A DNA stretch of 49,167 nt from Phocaeicola_A sp045545095 (GCA_045545095.1 JAZQAG010000054.1:1-49167), one strand, 5' to 3'. Positions 33,413 through 43,587 are shown, counted from the stretch's first letter. Numbers and translations are program-made. Notes: generated from the sequence alone by a model not told the origin.

Positions 33413-35950
33413 ATGAACGATAATTTTGATACTCTGTTGGATGAACTGGTTCCCACATGGGGAGCTATGAAAGCTGATGAAGTACCCTTTCGTACTTATA
33501 CTTCTCAAGGATGTGCCTATCAGATACCTCAAGCTGATTCACCGGCCCAATACACCCTTGATTCTTTGACTCTTTTCTTCGATGATGGACAACTCTACTC
33601 CAGTTCGCGTAAGCGGGAGCTCATATTGCCCGAATCATCGGACGATAATGCCCTCTCGCTCTCTTTGGTCGGCCTCAATCCCGATAAGGGGTGTCCCGAC
33701 CCTCAAAAAATGTTTGTAGCTCTCTATCAGAGAGGTGTCTCTGAACCTTTGGCCACTCTCGTATATGAGGCCGATGATGATTTCCTGACCTTGTATCCAA
33801 AGGAAGAAAAACCTTTGTCTGCGGGCAACTATTTCCTTTTGGTTTGGAATGCCCGTCCCGGTGAACATTCTGATTTTATGTTCGATCTCATGGGAGGTTG
33901 TCTGCGCTACTCATTCACTCTTCTCCCCCATGGTACAGAGTTGCCACATCCTCTTGTGGAAGAGGTTACTATGGACTCCGTCCATGAATTGGATATCACG
34001 TTGGGGAACCCTTATGTTGAAGGACGCGACCATTTCTCCCTTCAGGTCTATAACAGCTCTTGGCGGCTGATGGCAGAGTATGACGGTCTTCCTTTTACCA
34101 TGCGCCGTTCCCGAAAAGTCTCTGTCATGTTGTCTGATGAAGAGTGGTGGCTTGATGACAGCTATACTATCATCTTCTACCACAACCACGAGCCATTCTC
34201 CGTCTGCACCTATGATTGGAGCGATGACCAGGCTACCAATCTCCGTCATTACCCCTTAGAGTCGGGTCATCCGCTCCATCTTGCCATGAAGAGGCTTCGT
34301 ACATCGTCCCATTGGGCACAGTTGGGTAGGGTGCCGGGACTTTCCCAAGTGAAGGAAGGTATCCTCAATCTTTTGCCCTCATTGTCAGAGTCGTCAGTTT
34401 CCCATATAGCCCTGATTACCTCTCTTCCCCATGATGAGGCGGTGGTACGCAATATAGTCGGCAGTCTGAACCCGTCCAAGACGTTGAACTCTTGCGATTG
34501 CGAAGCCTTGATTTACCTCATGGATGGCGAAGAGTATATATGGGACCACCTGACAGAGTCCTGTCTGTGCCTGTATAATGTCGGTGCCCTGCTTACTCCT
34601 GAAGGCGAAGAGTTTCTTCGCACCTTGGAACGTAAAATCGAGACCGATCCTGAATGGCAACTTCTGCTCTGGGGCACTTCGGAGGAGTTGGAGAAACTTT
34701 TTGTTCTTTCTGGCATATTTTTCTCCACCTTTCCCGCCTCTCGCCATTGGCACTTTCAACCCTATACATTGCCCGAAGTGGTAAATGAGTGCAGGAGACA
34801 GGTCGAAAAACACAAGCTCTGTTTCTCATTCTATGGGTGCGAAAAGTTGGTGCAGGTAATCTCTGCCAACAAGTCAGTTGTGGCATCTTGGCAAGCCCCC
34901 GAAATTTCCCAATGGATAGAAAATGAGTTGCTTCCTCGTTTCCGTAAGCGTGTTCTCGACACCCCTTTACAAGAGTCTGAAGCCAATCTGTTCGTCACCA
35001 TCGAACCTTCCGACATCGTTCTGTCTTCTATAGTTGTCCATCAGAGCGAGTATGAAACTCAGGTGGCCGAACTCAATGCAATGGTGGGACTTGGCGAACT
35101 GAAGAAGAGCCTTATGGCTACATTCCATCGTACCCGTTTTGAGGAAAAACGCCGTCGCTATGGTCTTCCCGTTGCCTCTCGTGGCGGTCACCACATGATT
35201 TTCACCGGCAATCCGGGTACGGGCAAGACCACTGTGGCCAAGATGGTAGGCCGTATATTCCACAGTTTGGGCCTATTGTCCAAAGGTGAAGTGATAGAGG
35301 CTGAGCGCGCTAATATGGTAGGCCGTTATATCGGCGAGACGGAGCAGAATATGGAAGAACTTCTGGAGAAAGCCAAGGGCAATGTCCTTTTTATTGACGA
35401 GGCATACAGTCTTTGCGACAATAGCGACGGAGATCGCAAAGATTACGGTTGTCGGGTTCTCGAAAGCCTCCTTACCGTTTTGTCCCAAAAAGACCCCGAT
35501 ATGATAGTCATCATGGCCGGCTATGAGAAAGAGATGCAACAGATGCTCGAGTTGAATCCCGGTATGAAAGGACGCTTCCCTTACAAATTCAATTTCGAGG
35601 ACTACGATGCCGACGAACTGTTCCAGATAGCCCTTCATCTCTTGGAGCGTTCCGAATACCGTCTCACTCCCGATGCCGAGCATCTTTTTCGTGAGACTAT
35701 TCGCGATGCCCTGCTCCATAAGGACGCCTTTTTCCACAATGCCCGTTGGATCGAGCAATATGTTCAGGAGGGTATTCTTTCCGCCATGGCCGAACGTGTG
35801 ATGAATCTCCCGTCCACTACTGGGCTTTCCGATGACAAGTCTCTCTATATCAATATCGAAGAAGAGGACATACGTGTGGCTTATCAGCACTTTAAGCCTA
35901 ACACCCTTCCGCTCCGTACCTCTCCTCGTAGAATCGGTTTCGTCGCGTGA
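33413..35950 (+). CDS. Tandem AAA+ ATPase, CbbX/SpoVK-type C-terminal domain
   Basis: This 845-residue cytosolic protein has three parts. Residues 1-about 290 are rich in beta-strand patterns and unlike any family I can name. Residues about 325-470 look like a degenerate AAA domain: HIALITSLPHDEAVVRNIVG (from 331) stands where a P-loop would be but lacks GxxGxGKT, and LLLWGTSEELEKLF with FQPYTLPEVV mirrors the sensor/lid-entry part of the second domain. Residues about 560-800 form an intact AAA domain: Walker A GNPGTGKTT (599-607), Walker B VLFIDEAYSL (658-667), MIVIMAGYEKEMQQMLELNP, and GRFPYKFNFEDYDADEL. This domain resembles CbbX, SpoVK and EccA. Target and function are unknown. It stands alone as an operon. 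Confidence 0.82.
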   Translation: MNDNFDTLLDELVPTWGAMKADEVPFRTYTSQGCAYQIPQADSPAQYTLDSLTLFFDDGQLYSSSRKRELILPESSDDNALSLSLVGLNPDKGCPDPQKMFVALYQRGVSEPLATLVYEADDDFLTLYPKEEKPLSAGNYFLLVWNARPGEHSDFMFDLMGGCLRYSFTLLPHGTELPHPLVEEVTMDSVHELDITLGNPYVEGRDHFSLQVYNSSWRLMAEYDGLPFTMRRSRKVSVMLSDEEWWLDDSYTIIFYHNHEPFSVCTYDWSDDQATNLRHYPLESGHPLHLAMKRLRTSSHWAQLGRVPGLSQVKEGILNLLPSLSESSVSHIALITSLPHDEAVVRNIVGSLNPSKTLNSCDCEALIYLMDGEEYIWDHLTESCLCLYNVGALLTPEGEEFLRTLERKIETDPEWQLLLWGTSEELEKLFVLSGIFFSTFPASRHWHFQPYTLPEVVNECRRQVEKHKLCFSFYGCEKLVQVISANKSVVASWQAPEISQWIENELLPRFRKRVLDTPLQESEANLFVTIEPSDIVLSSIVVHQSEYETQVAELNAMVGLGELKKSLMATFHRTRFEEKRRRYGLPVASRGGHHMIFTGNPGTGKTTVAKMVGRIFHSLGLLSKGEVIEAERANMVGRYIGETEQNMEELLEKAKGNVLFIDEAYSLCDNSDGDRKDYGCRVLESLLTVLSQKDPDMIVIMAGYEKEMQQMLELNPGMKGRFPYKFNFEDYDADELFQIALHLLERSEYRLTPDAEHLFRETIRDALLHKDAFFHNARWIEQYVQEGILSAMAERVMNLPSTTGLSDDKSLYINIEEEDIRVAYQHFKPNTLPLRTSPRRIGFVA

Positions 35951-36277
35951 GTATGACTCTCCATACGGTTGCCGTATGGAGAGCATTCTCTAATCTCTAT
36001 CCTCTCATTAACAGAAGGTAATTCCGTCCTCTGCTCACCATTAAACAACTCGTCCCATTTCCCCTTCCCAGAGATCCTTCCTCTCGTCAGGATGACAGAA
36101 AAAATGATTCGCATTCGTTCATCATTAAACGTTCAACGTTAATCGCTCACCGTTCCCCTTAACCCTTCATTTCGTTAATTGCTCACCGCTCATCCACTCA
36201 CCAGCCGAAGGCATCCCTTCACCCCTTCACCCTTTAATCCTTTCACTCTTTACATAAAAAAGCACTCACTTTGAAAC
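35951..36277. other. Repeat-rich non-coding gap after the ATPase
   Basis: The first part holds CTCCATACGGTTGCCGTATGGAG (about 35960-35982), a hairpin that probably terminates the ATPase transcript although no long T-run follows. The remainder is C/T-rich and includes the left copy of a long direct repeat (see 36062-36154). No gene is apparent. Confidence 0.55.
36062..36154 (+). repeat. Long direct repeat, left copy
   Basis: About 90 bases beginning CCCTTCCCAGAGATCCTTCC and ending GTTAATCGCTCACCGTT recur at 36456-36550 with roughly a dozen differences. The two copies bracket a 300-base segment with the 22-base palindromic repeats. Confidence 0.8.
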
Positions 36278-36364
36278 CTCTTCACAGCTGTGAAGACATC
36301 TCTTGACATCTGTGAAGATATCTCTTGACACCTGTGAAGACATCTCTTCACAATTGTGAAAGGG
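36278..36364 (+). repeat. 22-bp tandem repeats containing palindromes
   Basis: Nearly four copies of CTCTTCACAGCTGTGAAGACAT-type units begin at 36278, 36300, 36322 and 36344. The first and last carry perfect 14-base palindromes (TTCACAGCTGTGAA at 36281-36294, TTCACAATTGTGAA at 36347-36360); the middle two are imperfect versions with TTGACA. They have no spacers of the CRISPR kind. They may be protein-binding sites or a folded repeat RNA. Confidence 0.85.
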
Positions 36365-36455
36365 GTATATACTCCTGCCTTTTTATCTATAAACTCCGTA
36401 CAAGTATCTCATTCCTTTATACCTATCATAATATATGGCAAACAAGACCTTTCTT

Positions 36456-36550
36456 TCCCCCTTCACAGAGATCCTTCCTCTCGTCAGGATAATAGAAAAA
36501 TGATTCGTATTCTTTATCGTTAAACTTTCAACGTTAATCGCTCACCGTTA
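36456..36550 (+). repeat. Long direct repeat, right copy
   Basis: This is the partner of 36062-36154. Its right end touches the broken start of the reading-frame remnant at about 36550, as expected if recombination at the repeat removed the rest of that gene. Confidence 0.8.
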
Positions 36551-36774
36551 ATCAGCCTGCAGAACAACCAACATCGAATCAGCAATCAGTGGAACAAGGA
36601 GGAACTATTACAGCAGCACCTTCTCCTTCTACAGCTACCCAATTGGGGGAACAACAGCAAACTGCAGGGAATCCTGGAGCAAATGTGGTAAATGGCATCA
36701 TGGAGAAGCTTAATGGAATTAATAGTGAGACAGTGCCTTCAAGTGATGAACAAGTTCTTCAAGATATGCTTTAA
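36538..36774 (+). pseudogene. C-terminal remnant of a Gln/Pro/Ser-rich protein
   Basis: After an in-frame stop at 36535-36537 the frame is open for 78 codons and reads through QPAEQPTSNQQSVEQGG, then a Thr/Pro/Ser-rich stretch, then VVNGIMEKLNGINSETVP and a normal end VLQDML. There is no ATG near the start; a GTG at 36589 is the only candidate. The left part of the frame runs into the long direct repeat. It looks like the tail of a secreted or lipoprotein gene whose front is lost. A strong terminator follows. A short GTG-started gene cannot be excluded. Confidence 0.5.
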
Positions 36775-36790
36775 GAAAAAGTAGATAATA

Positions 36791-36828
36791 AAATGGGGAG
36801 TGCCAAAGATTCGTGGTACTCCCCATTT
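36791..36828. terminator. Bidirectional terminator after the remnant and prs
   Basis: Positions 36791-36805 pair with 36814-36828 over 15 positions (one G-U) around an 8-base loop, with A- and T-rich flanks. It serves the leftward prs transcript, which ends at 36857, and anything from the left. Confidence 0.88.
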
Positions 36829-36856
36829 TGTTATATGTGATATATATGTTTCTTTT

Positions 36857-37795
36857 TCAGATGATATACTGTGAGCTGATGCTCTCATTTTCCTCTACAC
36901 GACGGATGGTTTCGGCAAAGAGGTCGGCAATACTGAGCTGCTTTACTTTGGCACAACGGTTAGAGTAGGGAATACTGTCGGTGAAGACCATCTCTTCGAG
37001 AGCGGATGCTTGGACACGATCGCTGGCTGGACCTGACATGACGCAGTGTGATGCGATGGCGCGTACGCTGGCTGCACCTGCTTCCATCATGATGTCAGCG
37101 GCTTTGGTAATGGTGCCAGCGGTATCTACCATGTCATCGACAATGACAACGTTCTTGTCTTTGACATCACCGATAATCTGCATGGAGGCCACTTCGTTGG
37201 CTTTCAGACGCTGCTTGTTGCAGAGTACCAAGGGAACATTGAAGTACTTGGCATAGCTACTGGCGCGCTTTGAACCGCCTACGTCGGGAGCGGCTATCAC
37301 CAAATTGTCGAGATTCAGTGACTGGATATAGGGGACGAATACGCCTGAGGCATAGAGATGATCAACAGGGACATCGAAAAATCCTTGAATCTGGTCGGCA
37401 TGGAGGTCCATTGTAATCAATCGGTCGATGCCTGCTACACTCAGAAGATCGGCCACTAATTTGGCACCAATGGATACACGGGGCTTGTCCTTACGGTCCT
37501 GACGGGCCCATCCGAAGTAGGGGATGACGGCTACAATGCTACGGGCGGAGGCGCGCTTGGCGGCATCGACCATCAGCAAGAGTTCCATCAGATTGTCTGA
37601 ATTGGGGAAAGTGGATTGTACCAGAAATACATCGCGTCCACGGATGGACTCCTCGTAGGATACGGCAAACTCTCCATCGGCAAAGTGCATGATGTTCATG
37701 TTGCCCAATTCACAATCGAGGCTGGTACAGATCCTCTCGGCAAGGTATCTCGAGTTGGTTCCTGAGAATACCATAAATGATGTTTTTTCGTTCAT
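36857..37795 (-). CDS. prs: Ribose-phosphate pyrophosphokinase
   Basis: This 312-residue enzyme makes PRPP from ribose 5-phosphate and ATP for nucleotide, histidine and tryptophan synthesis. Family motifs are complete: FSGTNSRYLAERIC, FADGEFAVSYEESIRGRDVF, DRKDKPRVSIGAKLVADLL (flexible loop), MDLHADQIQGFFDVPVDHLYA and VIVDDMVDTAGTITKAA (PRPP-binding loop). Length matches. It has its own promoter (-7 on the minus strand at 37839-37846). Confidence 0.96.
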   Translation of the reverse strand: MNEKTSFMVFSGTNSRYLAERICTSLDCELGNMNIMHFADGEFAVSYEESIRGRDVFLVQSTFPNSDNLMELLLMVDAAKRASARSIVAVIPYFGWARQDRKDKPRVSIGAKLVADLLSVAGIDRLITMDLHADQIQGFFDVPVDHLYASGVFVPYIQSLNLDNLVIAAPDVGGSKRASSYAKYFNVPLVLCNKQRLKANEVASMQIIGDVKDKNVVIVDDMVDTAGTITKAADIMMEAGAASVRAIASHCVMSGPASDRVQASALEEMVFTDSIPYSNRCAKVKQLSIADLFAETIRRVEENESISSQYII

Positions 37796-37838
37796 GTCAG
37801 TATAGGGTCAAATAACCGGTGTTTTTGTGTTTGAGTTG

Positions 37839-37846
37839 CAAAGTTA
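37839..37846 (-). promoter_or_regulatory. -7 element of prs
   Basis: The minus strand reads TAACTTTG, an exact TAnnTTTG match, 44 bases before the ATG. Confidence 0.5.
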
Positions 37847-37893
37847 TGAAATATATTTGAGTTTTGACCTATATATGGTCAAGAAAGAGTGAA

Positions 37894-38502
37894 TTAATCT
37901 GCCTTCTTTTTCAAAAGCCTGAATCTTTCGATGATTTCAGAGTAATTGACGGTCTCGTGTTCGTCATAGCGATCCCAAATATCGCCAAGCAGGGCTGCAC
38001 CGCCGAATCCGTATTTCTTGATGGTCTGGATATTCTGACCGTTGATGCCGCCCAAAGCGATGACTTTCTTGTCGATAAGGCCTTCTTTGGAGGCTTTTTT
38101 CAGTTCGTCTGCGGAGAAGTTGCTGAGGTATTCTTTCTTGGAAATACTATCAAAAATAGGGCTCATGAAGACGTAGTTGAAGTGGGCCTTTTTCTGTTTC
38201 ACCTCTTCCAGAGAGTGGCACGAGCAACTGACGTGCCCCTTGTAGTTCAAAGGGATGTTTGGATTGCGGTTGTTGAGATGAACTCCCATCAAGTTGAACT
38301 CTTCTTTCAGGTAGAAATGGTCGTGAGTCACAATCCGTTTGTGATACTGTTCGGGGATGAGTGAAAGCAGACGCTCGGAGTACATGGGTGGTGTATCCGG
38401 CTTTCTCAAGTGCAGAATATCTAAGCCCTCTTCAAAGAGGGTGGTCAATATCTTGTCCTCCTCGATGAAGAATTTCGGAGGAGTGATGAGGATAAGTTTC
38501 AT
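37894..38502 (-). CDS. Second ThiE/TenI-like protein
   Basis: This 202-residue protein has the TIM-barrel pattern of the ThiE/TenI family: LILITPPKFF, GLDILHLRKP, HKRIVTHDHFYLKEEFNLMGVHL, VSCSCHSLEEVKQK, YVFMSPIFDSISKKEY and VIALGGINGQNIQTI. The usual ThiE phosphate/pyrophosphate motif GPxFxTxTK is changed to SPIFDSISK. That suggests a TenI-like thiazole tautomerase or another role rather than the main thiamine phosphate synthase, which is encoded at 42937-43587. It has its own -7 element at 38526-38533 (minus strand TACTTTTG), so it is separate from the riboswitch operon although it lies directly downstream of thiF. Confidence 0.82.
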   Translation of the reverse strand: MKLILITPPKFFIEEDKILTTLFEEGLDILHLRKPDTPPMYSERLLSLIPEQYHKRIVTHDHFYLKEEFNLMGVHLNNRNPNIPLNYKGHVSCSCHSLEEVKQKKAHFNYVFMSPIFDSISKKEYLSNFSADELKKASKEGLIDKKVIALGGINGQNIQTIKKYGFGGAALLGDIWDRYDEHETVNYSEIIERFRLLKKKAD

Positions 38503-38525
38503 ACCTATATTTTGTAATTTGTGGG

Positions 38526-38533
38526 CAAAAGTA
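38526..38533 (-). promoter_or_regulatory. -7 element of the second ThiE/TenI gene
   Basis: The minus strand reads TACTTTTG, an exact match, 24 bases before the ATG and after the thiF stop. The -33 half is not clear. Confidence 0.45.
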
Positions 38534-38559
38534 CGAATTATCCTTCAATTTACCTATGT

Positions 38560-39255
38560 TTAGAGCGAAATAATGTTTGTTTCGAGTGTTCTTAGGTCAA
38601 TAGTCCATAGACGGTCAATCAGTGGATGGCCGTATTCGCAAATGATTTTGAGGGCTTCGTTGGCTTGCATACAGCCTACTACTCCGGGGGTGAGGGGTAT
38701 AACTCCTTGTCTCGCAGGCATGGGGGCCATGCCTGTCTCGGAGGGATATAAATCGCGGTATGTACGCTTGCCCGATGGGTGGCAGAGTAGGGCTACTTGG
38801 CCTTCAAATCCTGTGATGGCGCCGTAGATATAGGGCTTGTGGAGAAGGGCGCAAGTGTCACTGATGATATATCGGGTGGAGTAATTGTCGGTGCCGTCGA
38901 TGACGAGGTCATACTGACAGATGATATCCATGGCATTCGCTGTGGTCAGGTTAAAGGGATAGGGATGGATACAGACATGACGATTCATGCGATGGAGATG
39001 ACTGGCTGCACATTCGACTTTGGGAAGGCCAACTTCGGTCTCGGTATAGATGATTTGCCGATGGAGGTTGCTTAGTGAGACGGTATCGGCATCCACAAGG
39101 CCGATGGTGCCAACTCCGGCTCCTGTCAAGTAGAGGGCATTGGGGCATCCCAATCCTCCGGCTCCAACGATAAGCACTTTTGCCCGGTTGAGTTTCTCTT
39201 GCCCTTCCTGACCTATCTCTGGTAGGAGGAACTGACGGTGGTATCGTTCGTTCAT
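38560..39255 (-). CDS. thiF: ThiF/MoeB/HesA-family adenylyltransferase
   Basis: This 231-residue protein activates the C-terminal glycine of ThiS by adenylation for sulphur transfer. The ATP-binding motif is VLIVGAGGLGCPNALYL, followed by LVDADTVSLSNLHRQIIY and DLVIDGTDNYSTRYIISD. The C-terminal LTPGVVGCMQANEALKII is typical. It is unusual in lacking the two CxxC zinc pairs common in ThiF and MoeB; at the usual catalytic cysteine position it reads MPARQGV. Its ATG overlaps the thiH stop (ATGA), so it is translationally coupled in the thi operon. Confidence 0.85.
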   Translation of the reverse strand: MNERYHRQFLLPEIGQEGQEKLNRAKVLIVGAGGLGCPNALYLTGAGVGTIGLVDADTVSLSNLHRQIIYTETEVGLPKVECAASHLHRMNRHVCIHPYPFNLTTANAMDIICQYDLVIDGTDNYSTRYIISDTCALLHKPYIYGAITGFEGQVALLCHPSGKRTYRDLYPSETGMAPMPARQGVIPLTPGVVGCMQANEALKIICEYGHPLIDRLWTIDLRTLETNIISL

Positions 39256-40397
39256 AAAGAATCTGAAATTATGGGGGTATAGATGTCAAAACTGGTATCC
39301 CAATCTTTCCAAACGGGTTCGCGTCCCTGCTGGCGGAGGGCTGTACAGACCTCTTGGGCAGTGCGCTCGTCGCTGACGGAGAATTGTTCCAGTGCCTGAG
39401 GATGGGTGGCGTATCCGCCAGGCTCGGTTTTGCTACCAGCGCTCATGGTGGTGACTCCCAAGGAGGCCATGTGGTCACGGAAGGTGGGACGTTCTCGGGT
39501 GGAGTAGGATATGTCCACATCGTGGTCGAAGATGCGCATGGCAAAGGTCAATTGGGCCAGCTCGCGGTCGGTCAGCACCACACGCGGTTGGAAACCTCCA
39601 TTTTCCGCTGGACGCATACGTGGGAAGTTGACACTGTACCGTGTGCGCCAATAGTGCTTTTGAAGGTAACGTAGGTGGTGTGCCATCAAGGCCACATCGG
39701 TGCGCCATTCCTGTTCCAATCCAATAAGCACTCCCATACCGATGCTGTGTACACCAGCCTGTCCCATACGGTCAGGGGCATTGACACGCCACTCGAAGTT
39801 GGCTTTCATTCCACGGGGGTGATAGAGAGGATAGGTTGTCTGATTATAGGTCTCTTGGAAGCAGATGACTCCGTTCAGACCGTGGTGGATAAGTTCTACA
39901 TACTCTTCGGTCTTGAGGGGCATTACCTCGATTTTGAGGTTCGCGAAATAGCGCTTGGCGATGTCCAATGCCTGGCTGAGGTAGGGGACACCTGCACGTG
40001 CTGGATTCTCGCCCGTGACAAGGAGTATGTTTTCGAAGGGAGCCAGTTGCTTGATGACACGAAACTCGCTCTCTATTTCCTCGGGGGTGAGGATGGTGCG
40101 GGGCATGGGATTAGAGCGATGAAAACCGCAATAGACGCAAGAATTGGTGCAGGAGTTAGTTAAATACAAAGGGATGAACATGGACACTGTGCGTCCGAAG
40201 CGTTCTTCGGTATATTGTCTGCTCAGACGGGCCATCGTCTCCAAGTACGGATTTGCTGCGGGCGAGATGAGAGCCATGAAATCGGTCACCGTACAATGTT
40301 CCTTGGAGAGGGCACGGCGTACATCGGCATCAGTCATTGAGGCGATGCATCGGGTGGTCTCTTCCCATGAGATATGTTGTAATTCTTCTGAAAACAT
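39252..40397 (-). CDS. thiH: 2-Iminoacetate synthase ThiH
   Basis: This 381-residue radical SAM enzyme cleaves tyrosine to dehydroglycine (2-iminoacetate) and p-cresol for thiazole synthesis, the oxygen-independent route used by anaerobes. The iron-sulphur motif is CTNSCVYC (CxxxCxxC), followed by GFHRSNPMPR. Other family segments include NILLVTGENPARAGVPYL and SVNFPRMRPAENG. The ATG at 40397 (MFSEELQHISWEE) is chosen; the frame is open to 40457, but that would overlap the thiC end by 23 bases and adds 20 residues unlike ThiH. Confidence 0.94.
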   Translation of the reverse strand: MFSEELQHISWEETTRCIASMTDADVRRALSKEHCTVTDFMALISPAANPYLETMARLSRQYTEERFGRTVSMFIPLYLTNSCTNSCVYCGFHRSNPMPRTILTPEEIESEFRVIKQLAPFENILLVTGENPARAGVPYLSQALDIAKRYFANLKIEVMPLKTEEYVELIHHGLNGVICFQETYNQTTYPLYHPRGMKANFEWRVNAPDRMGQAGVHSIGMGVLIGLEQEWRTDVALMAHHLRYLQKHYWRTRYSVNFPRMRPAENGGFQPRVVLTDRELAQLTFAMRIFDHDVDISYSTRERPTFRDHMASLGVTTMSAGSKTEPGGYATHPQALEQFSVSDERTAQEVCTALRQQGREPVWKDWDTSFDIYTPIISDSL

Positions 40398-40434
40398 GTT
40401 GTTGCATTCTTTATGTGAGTTTGTCTTTCCTTCT

Positions 40435-42123
<1,689 letters not shown>

Positions 42124-42157
42124 AAGGGTTGATGATATAAATGTGACTGATGGATTT

Positions 42158-42928
42158 TTATAGAAAACTTGTGAGTGGAGAACTGGCTTCGGCTATCATC
42201 TTTTCGCTGACGGCTCCTAATCCGCTTTCGTAGGCGCGACGGCCGGCTATAACAGCTTCTTTGAAGGCAATGGCCATCTCTGTAGGATTTCCGGATACAG
42301 CGATTGCTGTATTTACTAAACAAGCTGAGGCTCCCATTTCCATAGCTTCAGCGGCATGACTGGGTGTTCCGATGCCGGCATCGACCACAACGGGGACATT
42401 TGCCTGCTCGATGATGATGCGCAGGAAATCGCGCGTCAAGAGTCCTTTATTGGTGCCGATGGGTGCTCCTAAAGGCATCACAGTAGCGGCTCCAGCCTCT
42501 TCTAGATGCTTGCAGAGTGTCGGATCGGCTTGACAATAGGGGAGGACAACAAAACCAAGTTTCACTAATTTCTCGGTTGCTTTCAAAGTTTCTACTGAAT
42601 CAGGAAGAAGGTAACGTGGGTCGGGATGAATTTCAAGTTTGAGCCAATTGGTTCCAAAGGCTTCTCTGGCCATTTGTGCCGCAAATATGGCCTCTTCGGC
42701 ATTGCGTACACCGCTGGTGTTGGGCAGTAATTGGATATGTGGATGCCGGATATGCTTCAACATATCATCGTCAGAGTTCTCCAAATCAATACGTTTCATG
42801 GCTACCGTCACCATCTCCGTCTCTGAGGCAAGGATGGATTGTTCCATCTGTAGATTGGAGTTGAATTTTCCTGTTCCCAAAAATAGACGTGACGAGAATT
42901 CTCGTCCGGCAATAATTAAATTTTCCAT
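42158..42928 (-). CDS. thiG: Thiazole synthase ThiG
   Basis: This 256-residue TIM barrel condenses deoxyxylulose 5-phosphate, 2-iminoacetate and ThiS thiocarboxylate to the thiazole phosphate. Motifs seen: SSRLFLGTGKFNS, the Schiff-base lysine region WLKLEIHPDPRYLLPD, CKHLEEAGAATVMPLGAPIGTNKGL and VPVVVDAGIGTPSHAAEAMEMG. The C-terminal GADAVLVNTA-type segment reads GASACLVNTAIAVSGNP. Length matches the family. It lies 8 bases after the thiE stop. Confidence 0.95.
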   Translation of the reverse strand: MENLIIAGREFSSRLFLGTGKFNSNLQMEQSILASETEMVTVAMKRIDLENSDDDMLKHIRHPHIQLLPNTSGVRNAEEAIFAAQMAREAFGTNWLKLEIHPDPRYLLPDSVETLKATEKLVKLGFVVLPYCQADPTLCKHLEEAGAATVMPLGAPIGTNKGLLTRDFLRIIIEQANVPVVVDAGIGTPSHAAEAMEMGASACLVNTAIAVSGNPTEMAIAFKEAVIAGRRAYESGLGAVSEKMIAEASSPLTSFL

Positions 42929-42936
42929 AAGGCGCT

Positions 42937-43587
42937 TTATTTTATTATGTTCATTACGATATTCATTTCAGTTATTGGATTTTTGGCTCTGAGTATAGCT
43001 CCACTGAGGGCGATGCCTGTTACTCCCGTATGCATGACGAGGGGAATATCAGCGGAGGTAATGCCTCCAATGGCAACAATAGGTATATGGATATTGGAAT
43101 CTTTCATCCGTTGAATGATGTGGCGATAACCCTCTGTCCCCAGAATGGGGGAGAGATTCTTTTTGGTATCGGTATAACGGAAAGGTCCGCACCCGATATA
43201 ATCGGCTCCAGCACGATATAACTGGGTTACATCGTTGAAAGTATTTGCTGTGCCTCCAATGATGAAATCCTTTCCCAAAATACTCCGTGCTTCTTGGATG
43301 GGCATGTCACTTTTGCCAAGGTGTACTCCATCTGCCCCTAATTTGTGGGCTAACTCTACATGGTCATCAATGATAAATACGGCTTGTGAAGCATGACACA
43401 TCTCTTTAATCTGTTGTGCAACACGTTCGATATCGGCTTCAGGAGAATTCTTCATGCGAAGTTGTATCCATCGGCATCCGCCGTCCAAAGCTATACGCGC
43501 TGAATCAATATAGGAATATTGGGCAGTACAGTGGGTAATAAATTGTACGAGGCCTTTAGTCCTGATAATATGGTTGTGCATATTCAT
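42937..43587 (-). CDS. thiE: Thiamine phosphate synthase ThiE
   Basis: This 216-residue enzyme joins HMP pyrophosphate and thiazole phosphate. Typical motifs are CRWIQLRMKNSPE, AVFIIDDHVELAHKLGADGVHLGKSDMP, DFIIGGTANTFNDVTQ, ADYIGCGPFRYTDTKKNLSPILG (GPFxxTxTK intact) and IPIVAIGGITSADI. The start at 43587 overlaps the thiS stop as ATGA and is preferred over 43596. The intact catalytic motif marks it as the main ThiE, in contrast to the paralogue at 37894-38502. Confidence 0.94.
   Translation of the reverse strand: MNMHNHIIRTKGLVQFITHCTAQYSYIDSARIALDGGCRWIQLRMKNSPEADIERVAQQIKEMCHASQAVFIIDDHVELAHKLGADGVHLGKSDMPIQEARSILGKDFIIGGTANTFNDVTQLYRAGADYIGCGPFRYTDTKKNLSPILGTEGYRHIIQRMKDSNIHIPIVAIGGITSADIPLVMHTGVTGIALSGAILRAKNPITEMNIVMNIIK

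Noticed and set aside
36278..36364. CRISPR array
   Set aside because: The units are contiguous 22-base tandem repeats with no variable spacers and no cas genes nearby.
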